From contig CAMYXF010000008.1 in NCBI GenBank assembly GCA_947303185.1, forward strand, positions 1-64,000: a stretch of 64,000 bases of DNA. Direction: 5' to 3'. Both the position numbers and the translations under genes were made by a program. Shown piece by piece: positions 24,770 through 33,643 of the stretch (position 1 is its first letter; every line of letters starts with the position of its first letter). A model generated the notes under the pieces. The model worked only from the letters and a program-made list of their open reading frames with translations. It searched no databases and had not been told where the DNA came from. The stretch is from an uncultured Clostridia bacterium. GTDB lineage: Bacteria > Bacillota > Clostridia > Saccharofermentanales > Saccharofermentanaceae.

Positions 24770-24781
24770 TTGCTTATTCCT

Positions 24782-25495
24782 TTAGTTGTATAAGTGTTCT
24801 TCAGGGATCTTCAAAAGAGCTTCGAACAATGCCAGGTCTTCTTTCCTGGTTATCTTAATATTACAGGATGTTCCTTTTGCGAAGTATACACGTTCGTGGC
24901 AATGTATCAGCAGCGAACTTGTAAATGTCGATGTGTGATAGTTCTCTTCTTCAGCCATCTCATAGCACTTAAGTGCAAGAGCAAACTGGAATGCCTGGGG
25001 AGAAGCTGTAAGCATGACGTGCTCTCTGTCGACATCCGTGATTCCGGATTCGTGATCTTCGGTATAAACGATAGGCGGATGGCACTCGATTGAAGAAGAT
25101 GCATTTCCCTTCTCGTGAGATACTCTGATTACCTCATCTATTGCCTTCTGGGGCAGTACGGGTCTTACGGCATCGTGAACGATGATGTGATCTTCCGGAT
25201 TAATCTTATCCTTAAGGAAGAAAACACCGTTTCTGATTGAATCGTGGCCGGTATCACCGCCTTCGATGATCCATTCAACCTTTGTAAGAGAATACTTCTT
25301 AATGAGTTCCCAAGTCTTGTCGATCCAGTCCTTAACGCATACGACTACGATCTTTTCGATCTGGGGGTTCTTCTGGAAATTCTCTATTGAGTAAACAATG
25401 ATGGGCTTCCCGTCAACTTCGAGAAACTGCTTCGGGATGTCAGATCCCATTCTTTTGCCGACTCCTCCTGCGAGCAGGATTACATAATTCTTCAT
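24782..25495 (-). CDS. IspD/TarI-like cytidylyltransferase
   Basis: A 237-residue nucleotidyltransferase that would activate a sugar- or alcohol-phosphate with CTP. The N-terminal loop LLAGGVGKRMGSDIPKQFLE (residues 7-26) is the CTP-binding signature; HDAVRPVLPQ (about 105-114) and IKITRKEDLALFEALL near the end also fit the family. A separate IspD lies at 53744, so this copy is more likely a surface-polymer enzyme of the TarI kind. It sits between the aminotransferase and the TPP-enzyme pseudogene in one operon. Substrate unknown. Confidence 0.88.
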   Translation of the reverse strand: MKNYVILLAGGVGKRMGSDIPKQFLEVDGKPIIVYSIENFQKNPQIEKIVVVCVKDWIDKTWELIKKYSLTKVEWIIEGGDTGHDSIRNGVFFLKDKINPEDHIIVHDAVRPVLPQKAIDEVIRVSHEKGNASSSIECHPPIVYTEDHESGITDVDREHVMLTASPQAFQFALALKCYEMAEEENYHTSTFTSSLLIHCHERVYFAKGTSCNIKITRKEDLALFEALLKIPEEHLYN

Positions 25496-25501
25496 GTCTT
25501 C

Positions 25502-26560
25502 TTATTCCTTGTCGATGTTAAGAAGTGTTTCCATGAACTTTTCCATGTACTGCTTGTGGGCAATGGTAAGTCTGAGCCAGCCTGTAAGTCCCTGCTTGCC
25601 GCAGAGGATGAGGATGCCGTTCTCCTGGAGAAGATCTGTGATCTCTCTTGATGTCTTGTACTTAGGCTTGATGCAGACATAGCAGCCTTCTGAAGGAAGT
25701 GTCTCATAACCGTTGTCGGCAAGAGCCTTTGTGATGTATTCCTTACCTTCAAGATATGAAGCGTTGAGCTCAGCCATGAGCTTCTCGTGATTATCAACGA
25801 TAGCCTCTACGAAGAGCAAACCGATTGAGTTTACTGTGTAGTGGGGCTTGTAGTTATCCATGTAACGGATGTTCTGTGCGTTGGAGATGATTGCGCCGAC
25901 TCTCATTGAAGGGATTGAGAGCATCTTGGAGAATGTTCTCAAAACTACTACGTTGTCGTATTCCTTAACGAGATCTACTGATGTCTGGTCGTAGAAATAA
26001 TAGTAAGCCTCATCGATGATGACCAGAGCGCCAAACTCCTTAGCCTTCTCAACGATAGCCTTGATGTCTTCTTTTGCGTAAACATTGCCTACCGGCATGT
26101 TGGGGTTAACGAGAACTACGATGCTTGTATCTTCGTTGATTGCAGCAAGAGTGTTCTCAACCTTGTAGGAGAAGTCGCTCTCATACTGCATGTTTACAAC
26201 CTTCATGCCGATCATCTCAGCATATACTTCATACATAGCAAATGAAGGTGTAACAGTGATGATGTTCTTGCCGGGCTCACCGAATGTCTTGATGACATAG
26301 CCCATACCAACGGAGCTTCCTGCCGTAAGTGTTACGTTCTCCTTCTCAAGACCTAAGAGATGAGCGTACTTCTCTGTAGGGATAGTCTCCTCAGGATAGA
26401 TAGCGAGGAACTGGGGTGTTACCTTCTCCATAACGGAATCGAATAACCACTGCGGAACTCCATCAGGATTCTCATTCTGGTCAAGTCTGATATATGCGCC
26501 TCTTCCCTCGGGCTGGGGTACACGGTATGTGTTCTTAATCATCTCGTCAACGTAAATCAT
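25502..26560 (-). CDS. HisC-like PLP aminotransferase
   Basis: A 352-residue fold-type I aminotransferase of the histidinol-phosphate aminotransferase family. The PLP lysine is in LRTFSKMLSIPSMRVG (about residue 212-227), VLVNPNMPVGNVY and VIIDEAYYYF are cofactor-binding blocks, and TAGSSVGMGYVI binds phosphate. No histidine genes are nearby. Its neighbours are a cytidylyltransferase, a TPP enzyme and LicD, so it probably aminates a precursor destined for a CDP-linked surface substituent. It is first in the operon. Substrate not determinable. Confidence 0.85.
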   Translation of the reverse strand: MIYVDEMIKNTYRVPQPEGRGAYIRLDQNENPDGVPQWLFDSVMEKVTPQFLAIYPEETIPTEKYAHLLGLEKENVTLTAGSSVGMGYVIKTFGEPGKNIITVTPSFAMYEVYAEMIGMKVVNMQYESDFSYKVENTLAAINEDTSIVVLVNPNMPVGNVYAKEDIKAIVEKAKEFGALVIIDEAYYYFYDQTSVDLVKEYDNVVVLRTFSKMLSIPSMRVGAIISNAQNIRYMDNYKPHYTVNSIGLLFVEAIVDNHEKLMAELNASYLEGKEYITKALADNGYETLPSEGCYVCIKPKYKTSREITDLLQENGILILCGKQGLTGWLRLTIAHKQYMEKFMETLLNIDKE

Positions 26561-26662
26561 TGCACAGACTCCTATTTTTATTATTTTACTCAGAGTATTT
26601 TAACCTACTTATCGTTTTTGTAAAACCGTTCTCCATATATTGCTTTAGAACAATTTATTCCA

Positions 26663-26671
26663 TGCTATAAT
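26663..26671 (+). promoter_or_regulatory. Extended -10 promoter of the 26.7-kb membrane protein
   Basis: TGCTATAAT, an extended -10 box (TGnTATAAT), 28 bases before the ATG. A weak TTTAGA lies 16 bases upstream of TATAAT. Confidence 0.7.
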
Positions 26672-26698
26672 GGGTAAAATTATTTTGCGGAGTTAAAG

Positions 26699-28297
26699 AT
26701 GATGTCTAAGAAACAAACTGTAAGCCCGGCTAAGCCGTTTAATTCAAAAGAAATGCCTTTATGGTTCAAGATCCTGTTTCTTTCGCTTCCGGTCATTATT
26801 TCATTCTTTCAGATCCGCACTCTCGATAACGACTTCTTTTTCCTCTATAAGATGGGAGAATACATAGTTCACAGGGGATTCCCTTATACTGACGTTCTCT
26901 CGATGCACTCTTCCATGAAGATAGTAGTACAGCAGTGGCTCAGCGCGGTCATTTACTACTTCTCTTACAATACTTTCGGCCAGTTCGGCGTAATCGGTCT
27001 CGTCTATATCTGTAATACGGGTATCGTTATTCTCTCATACCGTTTTATCAAGATGATCACCAAGAACGATATGGTATCGCTCGCTTTGGCAGGACTCATC
27101 AACTTCTTTATTTTCGATCCTTTCATGGTAACAAGACCTCAGGTATTCACATATCTGATCCTTCTTGGTACTGTGTGCCTCCTCGAAAAGCACGTCATTA
27201 CGAAGAAGGCAGGTTATCTCTTTGCTATTCCCGTTCTTTCTTTGGCACTGATCAATCTTCACGCGGCAATGTGGCCGATGATTCTTGTATTCATGCTGCC
27301 GTACATTGTCGATTCGATCCCGATCAAGGTCGAGAACCACAAGAAGGAACCTAACGGAAACTGCATGTATCTGCTTGCATCTTTTGCAATCAGCATCGTC
27401 ATGGGACTTATCAATCCTTACGGCGTCGAGAACATGCTGTATCTGACCAAATCATACGGTCACAGCAGTTTTAACATGATCATGGAAATGAAGCCTACGA
27501 GCACCTCAGCAACAGAAGGAATCCTGTTCTTCGCTACCATAGCAATAACAGCTCTCATCACATTATTTATCAAAAAGAGAGCAGTAACGGTAAGGTTCTT
27601 CCTGCTGTACTTTGGAACTCTCGTATTAGGCATCATGCAGATCAAGGGAATACCTTATTTCTTCTTCTTCGGTCTCCCTGCATTCGCATACATGATCAAG
27701 GATCTCGAGCTCTCGAGCATAACAAAATACACTCAGAAGATCATTACAAACCGTATCAAAGTATTGCTGAAAATCTTCTTTGCGAGCGCTTTTGTCTTCC
27801 TGTGCGTTTCAAGATATAACGCTACAAATGAAGCAGCCATCCCCGTAGCATTGCACCGTCATGAACTCGACAACATCATCGCAATCTTAAACGAGAGCGA
27901 AGATCCCATGATCTTCCTTTACGCCAACTTCAATGACGGACAGTATCTTGAGTATTACGGATTCCGTCCTTACATCGACGGAAGAGCCGAGGTATTCCTT
28001 GCCGAGAACAACCAGTATTACGACGTTTACGAAGAATACTACTGCCTGTTCAACGGCGGAATATACTACAAATCATTCCTGGATAAATACGGATTCAATT
28101 ACATTATCTTAGACAAGGAAATCGACAGTTACACATATGCATCTGTCGTACGCGACCCTGATTTTGAACTGCTCTACGATTCATACGATGTCGTGCTGTT
28201 CAGAAGAACAGACTGGTCACTCGATAAGATGGGCCAGATGTCTGAAGATACTGAAACTGCTGAAACTGTTGAATCTACCGTGCCAAGCGAAACCTGA
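26699..28297 (+). CDS. Polytopic membrane protein, GT-C-like
   Basis: A 532-residue membrane protein with about ten hydrophobic helices in its first 390 residues and a soluble C-terminal domain of about 130 residues. After the first helix comes LDNDFFFLYKMGEYIVHRGF, whose acidic residues sit where GT-C glycosyltransferases carry their catalytic loop. The C-terminal part has FLYANFNDGQYLEYYGFRPY and an acidic threonine-rich tail. I do not recognise a characterised relative, so glycosyltransferase activity is only a possibility. It is divergent from the CDP-substituent operon, which hints at shared surface-glycan work. GGAG lies 7 bases before the ATG. Confidence 0.6.
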   Translation: MMSKKQTVSPAKPFNSKEMPLWFKILFLSLPVIISFFQIRTLDNDFFFLYKMGEYIVHRGFPYTDVLSMHSSMKIVVQQWLSAVIYYFSYNTFGQFGVIGLVYICNTGIVILSYRFIKMITKNDMVSLALAGLINFFIFDPFMVTRPQVFTYLILLGTVCLLEKHVITKKAGYLFAIPVLSLALINLHAAMWPMILVFMLPYIVDSIPIKVENHKKEPNGNCMYLLASFAISIVMGLINPYGVENMLYLTKSYGHSSFNMIMEMKPTSTSATEGILFFATIAITALITLFIKKRAVTVRFFLLYFGTLVLGIMQIKGIPYFFFFGLPAFAYMIKDLELSSITKYTQKIITNRIKVLLKIFFASAFVFLCVSRYNATNEAAIPVALHRHELDNIIAILNESEDPMIFLYANFNDGQYLEYYGFRPYIDGRAEVFLAENNQYYDVYEEYYCLFNGGIYYKSFLDKYGFNYIILDKEIDSYTYASVVRDPDFELLYDSYDVVLFRRTDWSLDKMGQMSEDTETAETVESTVPSET

Positions 28298-28302
28298 CGG
28301 CA

Positions 28303-28950
28303 TCACATCTTTGCGACAACTCTTTTGATCGTTATACCCTGATCAGCGAATTTCTGCTCGAATTCCGTGCGGATATTCTCTTCATTCCACTCGCTGTTGT
28401 GAAGGTCTCTTGTGACGTCTTCAAGTGTAAATCCGGTCTCTTCAAATTCGTTTAATGAGAAGTCGAAAAGATCATCGTTATCAGTTTTGAATTCGATGGC
28501 TCCGCCCTCTCTCATCATGACCTTATACTTGTTAAGGAAATCCCTGTAAGTCAAGCGTCTCTTAGGCTTGTTCTGTCTTGTCCAGGGATCTGAGAAATTA
28601 AGGAAGATGCGGTTAACTTCATTCTCAGCGAAATAGTTTTCGATGATGCCTGCATCGCCTCTTATAAAGAAGAGATTAGGGATCTCAAGCTCGTGTGCTT
28701 TCTCAATGGCAGCAAGAGTGACTGAAGCATCTCTTTCCATTGCAATATATAAGACTTCCGGATGTCTTAAAGCCATCTCGGTGCAGAATTTACCCTTACC
28801 GCAGCCGATCTCAAGCCATACCGGAATGTCTTCGGGGAAGCCGCATGCTTCTCTCCACTTGCCTTTATTAAGCATGGGCGCATCAAACCAGCGCTCATGA
28901 CACTTTTCCATGCGCGCAGGAATATTGCGCTTAGTTCTCATTCTTGCCAT
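28303..28950 (-). CDS. trmB: tRNA (guanine-46-N7)-methyltransferase
   Basis: A 215-residue SAM-dependent enzyme that methylates G46 in the tRNA variable loop. It begins with basic residues (MARMRTKRNIPARMEKCHER), then the SAM-binding motif VWLEIGCGKGKFCTEMAL (about residues 45-62). The TrmB signature IFLNFSDPWTRQNKPKRRLT and the block IEFKTDNDDLFDFSLNEF follow. It is 4 bases downstream of the HIT gene, in an operon with alaS. Its stop lies 5 bases from the convergent membrane-protein stop, with no obvious terminator between. Confidence 0.96.
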   Translation of the reverse strand: MARMRTKRNIPARMEKCHERWFDAPMLNKGKWREACGFPEDIPVWLEIGCGKGKFCTEMALRHPEVLYIAMERDASVTLAAIEKAHELEIPNLFFIRGDAGIIENYFAENEVNRIFLNFSDPWTRQNKPKRRLTYRDFLNKYKVMMREGGAIEFKTDNDDLFDFSLNEFEETGFTLEDVTRDLHNSEWNEENIRTEFEQKFADQGITIKRVVAKM

Positions 28951-28954
28951 AAGA

Positions 28955-29296
28955 TCAGATAAGCTTCTCCGTAAGTTCTACTCCGCCGATAACGTGGAAG
29001 TGAACGTGCATGACTGTCTGTCCTGCACCCTCACCGCAGTTATTGATCGTTCTGTAAGCGCCGCTGATGCCCTTGATCCTGGCAACTTCAGCGATTGCCT
29101 TTGTGATCTCGCCTGCATAAAGAGCGCCCTCAGGATCTGAAGCGAGCTCATTCATGTCTGCGAAATGCTTCTTCGGAACAACGAGAACGTGTACCGGAGC
29201 AACGGGATTAATATCATTGAAGCAGAGAACATAATCGTTCTCATATACTTTTGTTGAAGGGATCTTACCCTCTACGATATCGCAAAAAATGCACAT
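28955..29296 (-). CDS. HIT family nucleotide-binding protein
   Basis: A 113-residue histidine-triad protein. It begins MCIFCDIVEGKIPSTKVYEN, the typical HinT start, and carries the triad HVHFHVIGG (residues 97-105). Family members hydrolyse adenosine phosphoramidates or acyl-AMPs, including aminoacyl-AMP side products. Its position directly after alaS fits a housekeeping role close to aminoacylation. It is a dimeric cytosolic protein in known cases. The C-terminus is short (VELTEKLI). Confidence 0.95.
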   Translation of the reverse strand: MCIFCDIVEGKIPSTKVYENDYVLCFNDINPVAPVHVLVVPKKHFADMNELASDPEGALYAGEITKAIAEVARIKGISGAYRTINNCGEGAGQTVMHVHFHVIGGVELTEKLI

Positions 29297-29307
29297 GGTA
29301 TTTCTCC

Positions 29308-31998
29308 TTAACCGTTAACCTGTGAAGCGAGGACTTCTTCTGCCTTAGCAAGTGCGTCAGCAAGCTTGGATACATCCTTACCGCCTGCCTGAGCCATGTC
29401 GGGACGTCCGCCGCCGCCACCGCCTGCAACCTTTGCAGCTTCCTTGATGATGTTACCGCAGTGAGCACCCTTCTCGTTAGCTGACTTAGTAGCCATAGCT
29501 GTAAAGAGGAGCTTGTCGCCGCCGTTTGCAGCAAGGAATACAACGCCGCAATCGAGCTTGTCTCTGATCTTGTCTGCTGTATCTCTCAAAGCTGCAGCAT
29601 CAGCAGCGTCGCAGGAAGCGATAACTGCCTTAACGCCTCCGATATCCTTAGCACCGGAAACTGCGCTGTCAGCAAATGAACCTGCCTTAGCCTTCTCAAT
29701 ATCTGCGAGCTCTTTTTCGAGAGTCTTAACTTCTGCATGGAGTGCATCGATTCTCTCAACGATCTTATCCTTGGGAGTCTTAAGAGCAGCTGCTGCATCG
29801 TTGATGAGGTTTCTGTCTTCCTTGCTCATCTCGTAGCACTTAGCGCCTGTAACAGCTTCGATTCTTCTTACGCCGGCAGCGATACCTGACTCGGAAACGA
29901 TTCTGAACTGGCCAACCTGGCTGCTGTTTGTAAGGTGTGTACCGCCGCAGAACTCAAGATCGAAAGGATCAGAGAAATCACCTACTGCAACGACTCTTAC
30001 GACTTCGCCGTACTTCTCGCCGAAGATAGCTGTAGCGCCGAGCTTCTTAGCTTCTTCGATATTCAACACCTTAGTCTCTACAGGGAGAGCCTGAAGGATT
30101 ACGTCATTTACCATCTCCTCAACCTTGGAAATCTCTTCAGCAGTCATTGCCTGTGAATGGTTGAAGTCGAATCTGAGACGGTCGCTTCCAACATAAGAAC
30201 CTGCCTGCTCAACGTGATCACCGAGTGTCTTCTGAAGTGCAGAAAGAAGGATGTGTGTAGCAGTGTGGTTTCTTGCGATAGACATTCTGTTCTTCTTATC
30301 AACTTCGATGCTGACTGTAGCACCCTTGGAAACAGAACCCTTAACTACCTTGAGTGTATGGAGATACTTGCCTGCAGCATCCTTATCAACTGAAAGAACT
30401 TCAGCCTCAAAATCTGCTGTGTAGATCTTACCTTCGTCGTGAATCTGACCACCCATAGTAGCGTAAAGAACTGTCTTGTCACATACTGCGATGATGTCAT
30501 CACCTGCTGAAGCGCTGTCTACTGTGCTGAGCTTACCGTCAGCATCTGCCTTCAGGATGTAGATTACCTGTGCATCACACTTGAGGTTATCGTAACCGTC
30601 GTACTCTGTAGCATTGGAATCCTTGGCAACTTCTTCAGGAATCTCGCTTACGCTTAATGCGAGGTCTTCCTTAGCCTTTGTAGCTGCTCTTGCAGTTTCC
30701 TTCTGCTTTTCCATTGCAACCTTGAAGCCGTCCTCATCTACCTTGAGGCCTTCTTCTGAAGCCATCTCGATAGTAAGTTCGATCGGGAATCCGAATGTAT
30801 CGTAAAGATAGAAAGCAGAATCGCCGTCGATCTCTGAAGAACCTGCCTTCTTCTTGTCGTCAAGGATCTTCTTGAATTCCTTGATGCCGTTCTCGAGTGT
30901 GCTCTCGAATCTTGCGATCTCCTTGTCGAGCTCGTTAAGGATGAACTCACGGTTCTTTGCAAGAAGCGGATAGCTGTCATCGTAAACGCTGTCGATATAG
31001 ATCTTAGCAAGGCCGAGGATCTGCTCTGTGGACATGCCGAGTGTTCTTGCGTGTCTTACGGCACGTCTGATGAGACGTCTTAATACGTAGCCTGCACCTG
31101 CATTTGAAGGAACGAGCTTAGCTGCATCGCCGATAAGCATAACGCTTGTACGGATGTGGTCAGCAAGGATTCTCATTGACTTTGTGAGCTTCTCGTCAGA
31201 ATCATACTTAACGCCTGAAGCCTTCTCGATATATGCGATAGCCTCTGTGAAAAGGTCTGTCTTATAAACGTCCTTTGTGCCGTTTAAGAAAGCGAGGATT
31301 CTCTCAAGACCCCAGCCTGTATCTACGTTCTTCTGCTTGAGGGGTGTGAGGTGTCCGTCCTGGTGCTTCTCGTACTGCATGAATACGTCGTTACCGATCT
31401 CGGTATACTTGCCGCAGCTGCATCCGGGGCCGCAGTTAGGGCCGCAGTCGGGAATGTCTGCGATATAGAACATCTCGCTGTCAGGACCGCAGGGACCATA
31501 CTCAAGTCCCCACCAGTTGTCGTCTGCACCGAGATAGTAGATATTTTCGGGCTTGAAGCCTGAAGCGATTCTGAACTGGGCGCCTTCCTCATCTCTGGGA
31601 GCGTTCTCGTCGCCTGCGAAAACAGTTGCTGCGAGGTGGTCGTTATCGAATCCGAATACCTGTGTGAGAAGCTCGTAGCTCCACTTGCATCTGTCTTCCT
31701 TGAAGTAGTCACCAAGGCTCCAGCTTCCCATCATCTCGAAGAATGTAACGTGGCTTCTGTCACCTACTGAATCGATATCGTTTGTACGGACACAGCCCTG
31801 AACGTTGCAGAGTCTTGTTCCCATGGGGTGCTTCTCGCCGAGGAGATAAGGCATCAACGGCTGCATTCCCGCAACGTTGAATAATACTCCGGTTGAACCG
31901 TCAGATACCAAAGATACGGCACCTACATCTACGTGACCTCTCTCAATATAGAATTCCTTCCAGGTCTTTCTTAGCTCTTTTGAAGTAAATTGTCTCAT
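29308..31998 (-). CDS. alaS: Alanyl-tRNA synthetase
   Basis: An 896-residue enzyme that attaches alanine to tRNA-Ala. The class II catalytic domain starts MRQFTSKELRKTWKEFYIER and has NVAGMQPLMPYLLG and RTNDIDSVGDRSHVTFFEM (motif 2 region). The editing domain has the zinc-binding HTATHILLSALQ and CGGTHLTNSSQVG. The C-terminal domain has a glycine-rich segment (VAGGGGGGRPDMAQAGG) and ends in ASQVNG. Length is normal. GGAG lies 12 bases before the ATG. I see no T-box in the short 65-base region upstream. Confidence 0.98.
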   Translation of the reverse strand: MRQFTSKELRKTWKEFYIERGHVDVGAVSLVSDGSTGVLFNVAGMQPLMPYLLGEKHPMGTRLCNVQGCVRTNDIDSVGDRSHVTFFEMMGSWSLGDYFKEDRCKWSYELLTQVFGFDNDHLAATVFAGDENAPRDEEGAQFRIASGFKPENIYYLGADDNWWGLEYGPCGPDSEMFYIADIPDCGPNCGPGCSCGKYTEIGNDVFMQYEKHQDGHLTPLKQKNVDTGWGLERILAFLNGTKDVYKTDLFTEAIAYIEKASGVKYDSDEKLTKSMRILADHIRTSVMLIGDAAKLVPSNAGAGYVLRRLIRRAVRHARTLGMSTEQILGLAKIYIDSVYDDSYPLLAKNREFILNELDKEIARFESTLENGIKEFKKILDDKKKAGSSEIDGDSAFYLYDTFGFPIELTIEMASEEGLKVDEDGFKVAMEKQKETARAATKAKEDLALSVSEIPEEVAKDSNATEYDGYDNLKCDAQVIYILKADADGKLSTVDSASAGDDIIAVCDKTVLYATMGGQIHDEGKIYTADFEAEVLSVDKDAAGKYLHTLKVVKGSVSKGATVSIEVDKKNRMSIARNHTATHILLSALQKTLGDHVEQAGSYVGSDRLRFDFNHSQAMTAEEISKVEEMVNDVILQALPVETKVLNIEEAKKLGATAIFGEKYGEVVRVVAVGDFSDPFDLEFCGGTHLTNSSQVGQFRIVSESGIAAGVRRIEAVTGAKCYEMSKEDRNLINDAAAALKTPKDKIVERIDALHAEVKTLEKELADIEKAKAGSFADSAVSGAKDIGGVKAVIASCDAADAAALRDTADKIRDKLDCGVVFLAANGGDKLLFTAMATKSANEKGAHCGNIIKEAAKVAGGGGGGRPDMAQAGGKDVSKLADALAKAEEVLASQVNG

Positions 31999-32063
31999 TA
32001 CGGTAATGCTCCTATATAAAAATAAAACTTAAAAATTATAAATCGTTTAATAATGGTTTGCAA

Positions 32064-33155
32064 TCAGAGGTTCTTTAGTTTTGCCGCCTGGGCTGCCTTC
32101 CTGATGTAAGCCCCGTATTCACGGCATACTTCGTCGTTATCGATCTCGATATCGACATTCTCAAATGTCGATAATTCGAACAGATCCGTATAAAGCGTCG
32201 GCGCGAATCCCGTGGTAACGCTGATCTTGAGGATACCTTTATCAAGTTTGGTATCATCTGCGATCCTGACCTTGTCGCTTACCTTTGAAGCAAAGGCTCC
32301 GTATGCCTTGAGCGCATCCTTACGTGTCTTGCCTTTGATCGTGATTCCGATATGCGTGGGTCTGCCGCTCGAAAAGGCTGAAAGCGAATTTCCGATGAAG
32401 CTCTTAAGCTCCTGTTCCCTCAACTTCTCGCTCTTGTAATCGACATAAGATTTTTCATCGAGAAGCGAGACGCTTGCTATTCTGTCGACTCTGTATCGTC
32501 TTAAGGCAGCTGACAGGCTCTGGTCCTTTTCAAGTCCCTTGGCTTCCGTATTATCAATGGCAATAAGGTAATAGCAGTTGTTCTCCCAGTCCAATGCCAT
32601 GGGAGATACGATCTTGTCAGTCTTCTCGGTAAGCTCGCTTCCTAACATATATCCGTAAACGATCTTAAGTGACTGTCTGCCTTCAATGCCATTCCTTATG
32701 CAGTTGAGCCTTAAAATGCTCTTCTTGTCGATCTTCTCGTAGTGAGGATAAAGTGCTCTCTTCTGGTATCCGTCAGGGAAATAAGTCGGGAACATCTTGA
32801 TGATCTTCTCGCAAAGATCGGAATCGACGAACGTCGTGGTGCTGATCGCGTCAACGATAAGCCTTGCCTCATCTATGAGGATCTCGTCGGTAAGCTCCGT
32901 TCTTCTGTATTTCTTGCCTTCCGTATAGATCCAGGCATCGTCCATCGTCTGTCCTGACTTCATTACGTATTCGTTGATCTTATTGATGTCGGCGTAGATC
33001 GATTTGCGCTCAAAAGTCGTACCTGTGCAGTCTTCAAGATACTTGATAAGATCGCTGACCGACACCGATTCCCGGCCGCCCATGGCGCTTACCTGGTGCT
33101 TGAAATAATCGTAGATAAACAAGATCTTGAGTTTGGATAATTCACTGTTTGCCAT
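32064..33155 (-). CDS. WYL-domain transcriptional regulator
   Basis: A 363-residue regulator. Residues 1-80 form a winged helix (LKILFIYDYFKHQ ... VSVSDLIKYLEDCTG ... SIYADINKINEYV). A WYL ligand-sensing domain follows: LKIVYGYMLGSE, DKIVSPMALDWENNCYYLIA (about residues 184-203) and the arginine-rich RRYRVDRIASVS. A C-terminal WCX-like extension completes it. WYL proteins bind nucleic acids or nucleotides and often regulate defence or repair genes, but no such system is adjacent here. Start at 33155 has GGAGG 8 bases upstream. It may control itself through the repeats found upstream. Confidence 0.85.
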   Translation of the reverse strand: MANSELSKLKILFIYDYFKHQVSAMGGRESVSVSDLIKYLEDCTGTTFERKSIYADINKINEYVMKSGQTMDDAWIYTEGKKYRRTELTDEILIDEARLIVDAISTTTFVDSDLCEKIIKMFPTYFPDGYQKRALYPHYEKIDKKSILRLNCIRNGIEGRQSLKIVYGYMLGSELTEKTDKIVSPMALDWENNCYYLIAIDNTEAKGLEKDQSLSAALRRYRVDRIASVSLLDEKSYVDYKSEKLREQELKSFIGNSLSAFSSGRPTHIGITIKGKTRKDALKAYGAFASKVSDKVRIADDTKLDKGILKISVTTGFAPTLYTDLFELSTFENVDIEIDNDEVCREYGAYIRKAAQAAKLKNL

Positions 33156-33250
33156 AAGACTTCCTCCGGGATATTTTCGATATGATAATAGTACCATTAA
33201 CAGTACTGTTAGTTAAGCAGGTTTATATCTGCCATTCTGTCATGATTCTT

Positions 33251-33451
33251 GTTTTCGAGCGTGTTTCAGACGACCTTTTACCGCCTGTCGGAAAACCGGT
33301 ATGAGGAGGGTGGTTTCTATGACTACAGAAACCGTTGTACAGTTTTTTGTACATGTTTTTTGCTCGAAAAGTTGTACAAAAACCTGGATTCTTACAAAAT
33401 CCAGGTTTTCGTCCATGTTTTTACACGATTTACATAGACAAAAAACTGTAC
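33251..33451. repeat. Cluster of nested inverted repeats
   Basis: The gap 33156-33643 has no credible gene but dense symmetry. GTACAGTTTTTTGT (33337-33350) pairs perfectly with ACAAAAAACTGTAC (33438-33451). Inside is AAAACCTGGATT/AATCCAGGTTTT (33379-33390 and 33398-33409). GGTTTCT/AGAAACC (33312-33318 and 33327-33333) lies just before, and TTTTCGAGC (from 33251) pairs with GCTCGAAAA near 33363. Between 33452 and 33597 I see nothing further. Confidence 0.75.
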
Positions 33452-33597
33452 TTAAGTTTTCCACATCGAAAAAGGCTGCCTCACAGAGATATCACTTCGT
33501 TAATCCGTAATAATGTCGCACAAGCTATGCGGATTATCGGGTAGAGCAAGAAAATTATTTCAGATTTTTATTTCTCCCCCAAAACGACCTCTGACCG

Positions 33598-33606
33598 TGA
33601 TAGAAT
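33598..33606 (+). promoter_or_regulatory. Extended -10 for the DUF1015 operon
   Basis: TGATAGAAT fits an extended -10 (TGnTAGAAT), 38 bases before the GTG start. There is no -35 match at 17 bases. Confidence 0.55.
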
Positions 33607-33643
33607 GATAGGCACTTTAATCGTTTCACAGGGGTAATTAGAG

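Noticed and set aside
31999..32063. T-box upstream of alaS
   Set aside because: The gap is too short and lacks the conserved T-box and specifier stem.
33249..33544. Small plus-strand ORFs in the inverted-repeat cluster
   Set aside because: They overlap one another in three frames, have no family resemblance and arise from the AT-rich repeats.
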